Source: Mesorhizobium sp. dw_380 (GTDB taxonomy: Bacteria; Pseudomonadota; Alphaproteobacteria; Rhizobiales; Rhizobiaceae). From it: a DNA stretch of 64,000 nucleotides. The stretch is taken from the NCBI RefSeq assembly GCF_018588885.1, contig NZ_JAFFIW010000006.1, forward strand, positions 186,001-250,000. Direction: 5' to 3'. This document shows positions 61,357 to 64,000 of the stretch, piece after piece (position 1 is the first letter of the stretch; each line of letters starts with the position of its first letter). The translations under genes and the position numbers were made by a program. The notes below the pieces were generated by a model that saw only the letters and a list, made by a program, of their open reading frames with translations, was not told where the DNA came from and did not search any database.

Positions 61357-63174
61357 TCAGTTCGGTTTGCGCCACCATGTTGGCAGCTGGTAACCGAATA
61401 TGGGCGTCTTGCGCGGATGTTCCAGATAATTCCAGTAAGCAAGCCATTGCTGCGTGTTGTACTGCATCGGCACCATGTAGTTGCCCGAGATCAGCAGCCG
61501 GTCGAGAACGCGAACGGCGGCGACATAATCCTCTTTCGAGCGGGCGCGCAGCATCGCTTCGATCGCGGCATCGATCGCCGGGTCGGCGACGCCGGCGAGA
61601 TTGAACGATCCTTCGGTCTTGGCGGCCGCGGACGACCAACGCCCGATCTGCTCGATGCCTGGGGAGAGCGAATTGTTGAAGCCGCTCGAGCCGATCAGCA
61701 CCTCGAAATCGAAGCGCTGCTTGCGCGACTGGATCTGATCGCCGTCCAGGCTGCGGATGCTGACGTCGACGCCGATCTTCTCCAGTGTGCGCTGATAGAT
61801 GCCGGCCAGGCGCTCCTCGTCCTGCGAAGCGGTCAGGATCTCGAATCCGAAAGGTTTGCCATCGGCATCGAGCATCGTGCCGTCCTGCACGTGGTAACCG
61901 ACGCTTTTCAGGAGATCGAAAGCCGCCTTCAGCACCTTGCGGTCCTGGCCCGAACCGTCGGTCACCGGCGGTTTCCAGGTGCCGTCCATTATTTCGGCCG
62001 GCACGCGGCCGGGGTAGGGGGCCAGCAACGCCTTTTCCCTGTCGTCGGCCGGATGGCCGAGCGCGGAAAGCTCGGAATTCTGCCAATAGCTCATCGTGCG
62101 CGTGTACTTGCCGCCGAACAGGTTCTTGTTGGCCCATTCGAAGTCATAAAGCATGCCGAGCGCGCGCCGAACCACCGGATTGGAGAATTTCGGCAGCCTG
62201 GTGTTGAACAGGAAACCGGTCACGACCGGCGGAATGCCGGTGTCGAAGGTCTCGGAAACCACCTCGCCTCTGTGAAAGGCGGGAAAGTCGAGATCGCGCT
62301 CGCGTTTCACCGGATCGCCGTCGTCATCGATGGCGCAAAGGCCTTTCTTGAACGCTTCGAGCTTGGCGTTGGCGTTGAGGAAATATTCGATGGTGATCTG
62401 GTCGTAATTGTCGAAGCCGCGCTTGGCGGGAACGTCCTTGCCCCAGTAGTCCGGATTGCGCTTGAAGACGATGCGCTGGCCGGGCGTCACCTGCGCGATC
62501 GTGTAGGGGCCGCTGCCGACCAACGGCTTCAGCGTCGTCCTGTCGAACGTGTCCATGTCGAAGGCGTGCTTGGGGATGATCGGCGTCAGCGCGATGATCA
62601 GGGGAAATTCGCGGTCCGCTTTCTCGTTGAAGGTGAAGCGAACGCTGTGGTCGCCGGTCTTTTCGAGCTTGGCGATCCTGGCCATGCGGTCGCTATAGGG
62701 CGGGCGCCCTTTTTGCGTAAAGACGTCATAGGTGAACAGCACGTCTTCCGGCGTCACCGGCTGTCCATCCGACCATTTGGCCTTCGGATTGAGATGGAAT
62801 TCGATGCTCTTGCGCTCTGCGTCCATGTCGGCGGCGTCGGCGAGCAGCCCATAGAGAGTAAAAGCCTCATCCGCGCTACGCTGCATCAGCGGCTCGAAGA
62901 CCAGATTGCCGTAGATCGTGTCCATCATGCCGCGCGCGGTCGTGCGCAGGCTTTTCAGGATGAAAGGGTTGAGGTTGTCGAAGCTGCCGACGACGCAATA
63001 GGTAATGCTGCCGCCCTTCGGCGCGTCAGGATTGACGTAACCGAAATGCGCGTAGTCCGGCGGCAGGGCTGGTTCGCCCTGCATCGCAATCGCGTATTTT
63101 GGCTCTGACCGCGCGGGCGGCGACAGGGTGAGAAACGATATCGCGGTGATCAGCCAAACAAGAACGCGGCCCAT
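61357..63174 (-). CDS. Peptide ABC transporter substrate-binding protein (family 5, YejA-like)
   Basis: 605 residues from ATG 63174 with AAGGAGA upstream. Signal peptide (VLVWLITAISFLTLSPPARS), then YGYVNPDAPKGG-type motif (HFGYVNPDAPKGGSITY), FHLNPKAKWSDGQPVTPEDV and SGPYTIAQVTPGQRIVFKRN as in YejA/OppA-type receptors. The partner permease and ATPase genes are not in the window. Lies next to the DsbA-like gene with 16 bases between. Confidence 0.92.
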   Translation of the reverse strand: MGRVLVWLITAISFLTLSPPARSEPKYAIAMQGEPALPPDYAHFGYVNPDAPKGGSITYCVVGSFDNLNPFILKSLRTTARGMMDTIYGNLVFEPLMQRSADEAFTLYGLLADAADMDAERKSIEFHLNPKAKWSDGQPVTPEDVLFTYDVFTQKGRPPYSDRMARIAKLEKTGDHSVRFTFNEKADREFPLIIALTPIIPKHAFDMDTFDRTTLKPLVGSGPYTIAQVTPGQRIVFKRNPDYWGKDVPAKRGFDNYDQITIEYFLNANAKLEAFKKGLCAIDDDGDPVKRERDLDFPAFHRGEVVSETFDTGIPPVVTGFLFNTRLPKFSNPVVRRALGMLYDFEWANKNLFGGKYTRTMSYWQNSELSALGHPADDREKALLAPYPGRVPAEIMDGTWKPPVTDGSGQDRKVLKAAFDLLKSVGYHVQDGTMLDADGKPFGFEILTASQDEERLAGIYQRTLEKIGVDVSIRSLDGDQIQSRKQRFDFEVLIGSSGFNNSLSPGIEQIGRWSSAAAKTEGSFNLAGVADPAIDAAIEAMLRARSKEDYVAAVRVLDRLLISGNYMVPMQYNTQQWLAYWNYLEHPRKTPIFGYQLPTWWRKPN

Positions 63175-63322
63175 GACCGTCTCCTTAACAGATCGGCTCG
63201 ATGATTCGGTGCGCACCCTAGCATGAGGCAGCTGCATGCCGGCCAATGGTGTGATCAAGAATTACAAGTGGGCGGGCTGGATTCGGCGCCGCTTGCAGTG
63301 TAACACGCCGTCCGAAGTCATT

Positions 63323-63345
63323 CTGTTGCCTCATTTCGGCAACAG
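63323..63345. promoter_or_regulatory. Inverted repeat upstream of the ialB-family gene
   Basis: CTGTTGCC-TCATTTC-GGCAACAG, an 8-bp perfect inverted repeat about 60 bases before the start codon. Could be an operator or a leader hairpin. No T-run. Confidence 0.4.
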
Positions 63346-63406
63346 GTAGCTGGACCACACGGCACCAAGAGGCCGGTTCCGGATCATTTGAGAGGAAGTG
63401 CACGAC

Positions 63407-64000
63407 ATGACGAGCCTGAACAGCAATGCGTACCGCCTTTCGGTCATGGCCGCGGGCGTGGTCGGCTTTCTGGGCGCAGGGCTTCCCGCCGCTTCCGCAC
63501 AGCAGCAACAGCAGATCCCACAGGGCTGGTTCAAGGCCTGCACCAAGCAGGAAGATGTCGACATCTGCAATGTCCAGAACATCGTCACTGCGGGCAATGG
63601 CCAGCTCGTCACCGGCGTCAGCCTGATCGAGCTCAAGGGCAAGGTGAACCGCAAGGTGTTCCAGGTCACGGTCCCGACCGGCCGCCTCGTGCCTCCCGGC
63701 ATCGGCCTCCAGATCGACGCCGGCAAGGCGCAGAAGCTCGACTATGTCATTTGCTTCCCGGATCGTTGCGTGGCCGAAGTGCCGCTGACCGACCAGCTCG
63801 TCGCCTCGTTCAAGAAAGGCCAGGGGATCACGCTGACCTCGATCAATTTCCAGAACCAGGCCAACCCGATCAAGATCGCGCTGCAGGGCTTCAGCGGCGC
63901 CTATGACGGCCCGCCGCTGCAGCAGTCGGACATCGAAGACCGGCAGAAGAAGCTCCAGGATTTTGTCGCCAAGAACAACCAGGACTTCGCCAAGAAGCTC
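63407..64000 (+). CDS. Invasion-associated locus B (IalB) family protein, 3' truncated by window
   Basis: 198 codons visible from ATG 63407, AGAGGAAG upstream. Signal peptide (VMAAGVVGFLGAGLPAASAQ) then a glutamine run and the IalB fold: GWFKACTKQEDVDICNVQNI, LDYVICFPDRCVAEVPLTDQ with paired cysteines. The tail turns into charged helix (DIEDRQKKLQDFVAKNNQDF) and continues past the window. Periplasmic or envelope protein widespread in Rhizobiales; a virulence role is known only in Bartonella. Confidence 0.9.
   Translation, partial: MTSLNSNAYRLSVMAAGVVGFLGAGLPAASAQQQQQIPQGWFKACTKQEDVDICNVQNIVTAGNGQLVTGVSLIELKGKVNRKVFQVTVPTGRLVPPGIGLQIDAGKAQKLDYVICFPDRCVAEVPLTDQLVASFKKGQGITLTSINFQNQANPIKIALQGFSGAYDGPPLQQSDIEDRQKKLQDFVAKNNQDFAKKL

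Overview
The window reads as the chromosome of a Rhizobiales alphaproteobacterium, most likely Mesorhizobium or a close relative. The reasons are the high G+C content, genes typical of the group (IalB-family protein, TIGR02281-type aspartic protease, DUF2059 next to rpiA and gor, a BacA-related ABC transporter, cobT/mobAB/moaA) and palindromic intergenic elements of the rhizobial mosaic type (45941-45990 and 53518-53593). The genus is inferred from overall resemblance; no search was run.

Region 1 (1-11142) is one long + strand run: a ribose-type ABC importer (binding protein, two permeases, double ATPase), an SDR dehydrogenase, a class III CoA-transferase, an enoyl-CoA hydratase, a mutarotase-fold protein, a fused class I CoA-transferase-like protein and an SMP-30/gluconolactonase. 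Genes abut or overlap by 4-11 bases. It looks like an uptake and degradation operon in which a sugar-like or cyclic polyol compound is oxidised, delactonised and processed as a CoA thioester.

Region 2 (11538-27778) is a mobile element of about 16.2 kb inserted in the 5' end of dusA, flanked by 26-bp direct repeats (25 identical). Its tyrosine integrase lies beside the intact dusA, and CTACAAC repeats, probable arm sites, lie inside both ends. It carries an AlpA-like excisionase/regulator, a winged-helix Rep-like protein with four 33-bp iterons inside its gene, an XRE regulator between two identical-design operators, a P27-type small terminase, a ClpP-like protease, a SPRY-domain protein, an HNH nuclease, a DNA ligase and a possible membrane plus HEPN-like pair. 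I see no large terminase, portal, capsid, tail or lysis gene. That suggests a phage satellite (PICI-like) or a heavily reduced prophage. Just left of it (11189-11482) is a decayed remnant of a different integrase in the same geometry relative to the old dusA start, so dusA seems to have been occupied more than once.

Region 3 (27687-64000) is ordinary chromosome: dusA, an aspartic protease, cobT, a histidine kinase, repair and redox genes, a polar amino-acid ABC importer without its ATPase, mobB-mobA and moaA separated by a DMT-transporter pseudogene with three frameshifts, a MarR/hydrolase pair and a TetR/SDR pair with visible operators, an L,D-transpeptidase, tRNA-Val(CAC), gph, rpiA, gor, mgtE, a BclA/YddA-like ABC transporter, a DsbA-like protein, a peptide-binding protein and the start of an ialB-family gene cut by the window end.
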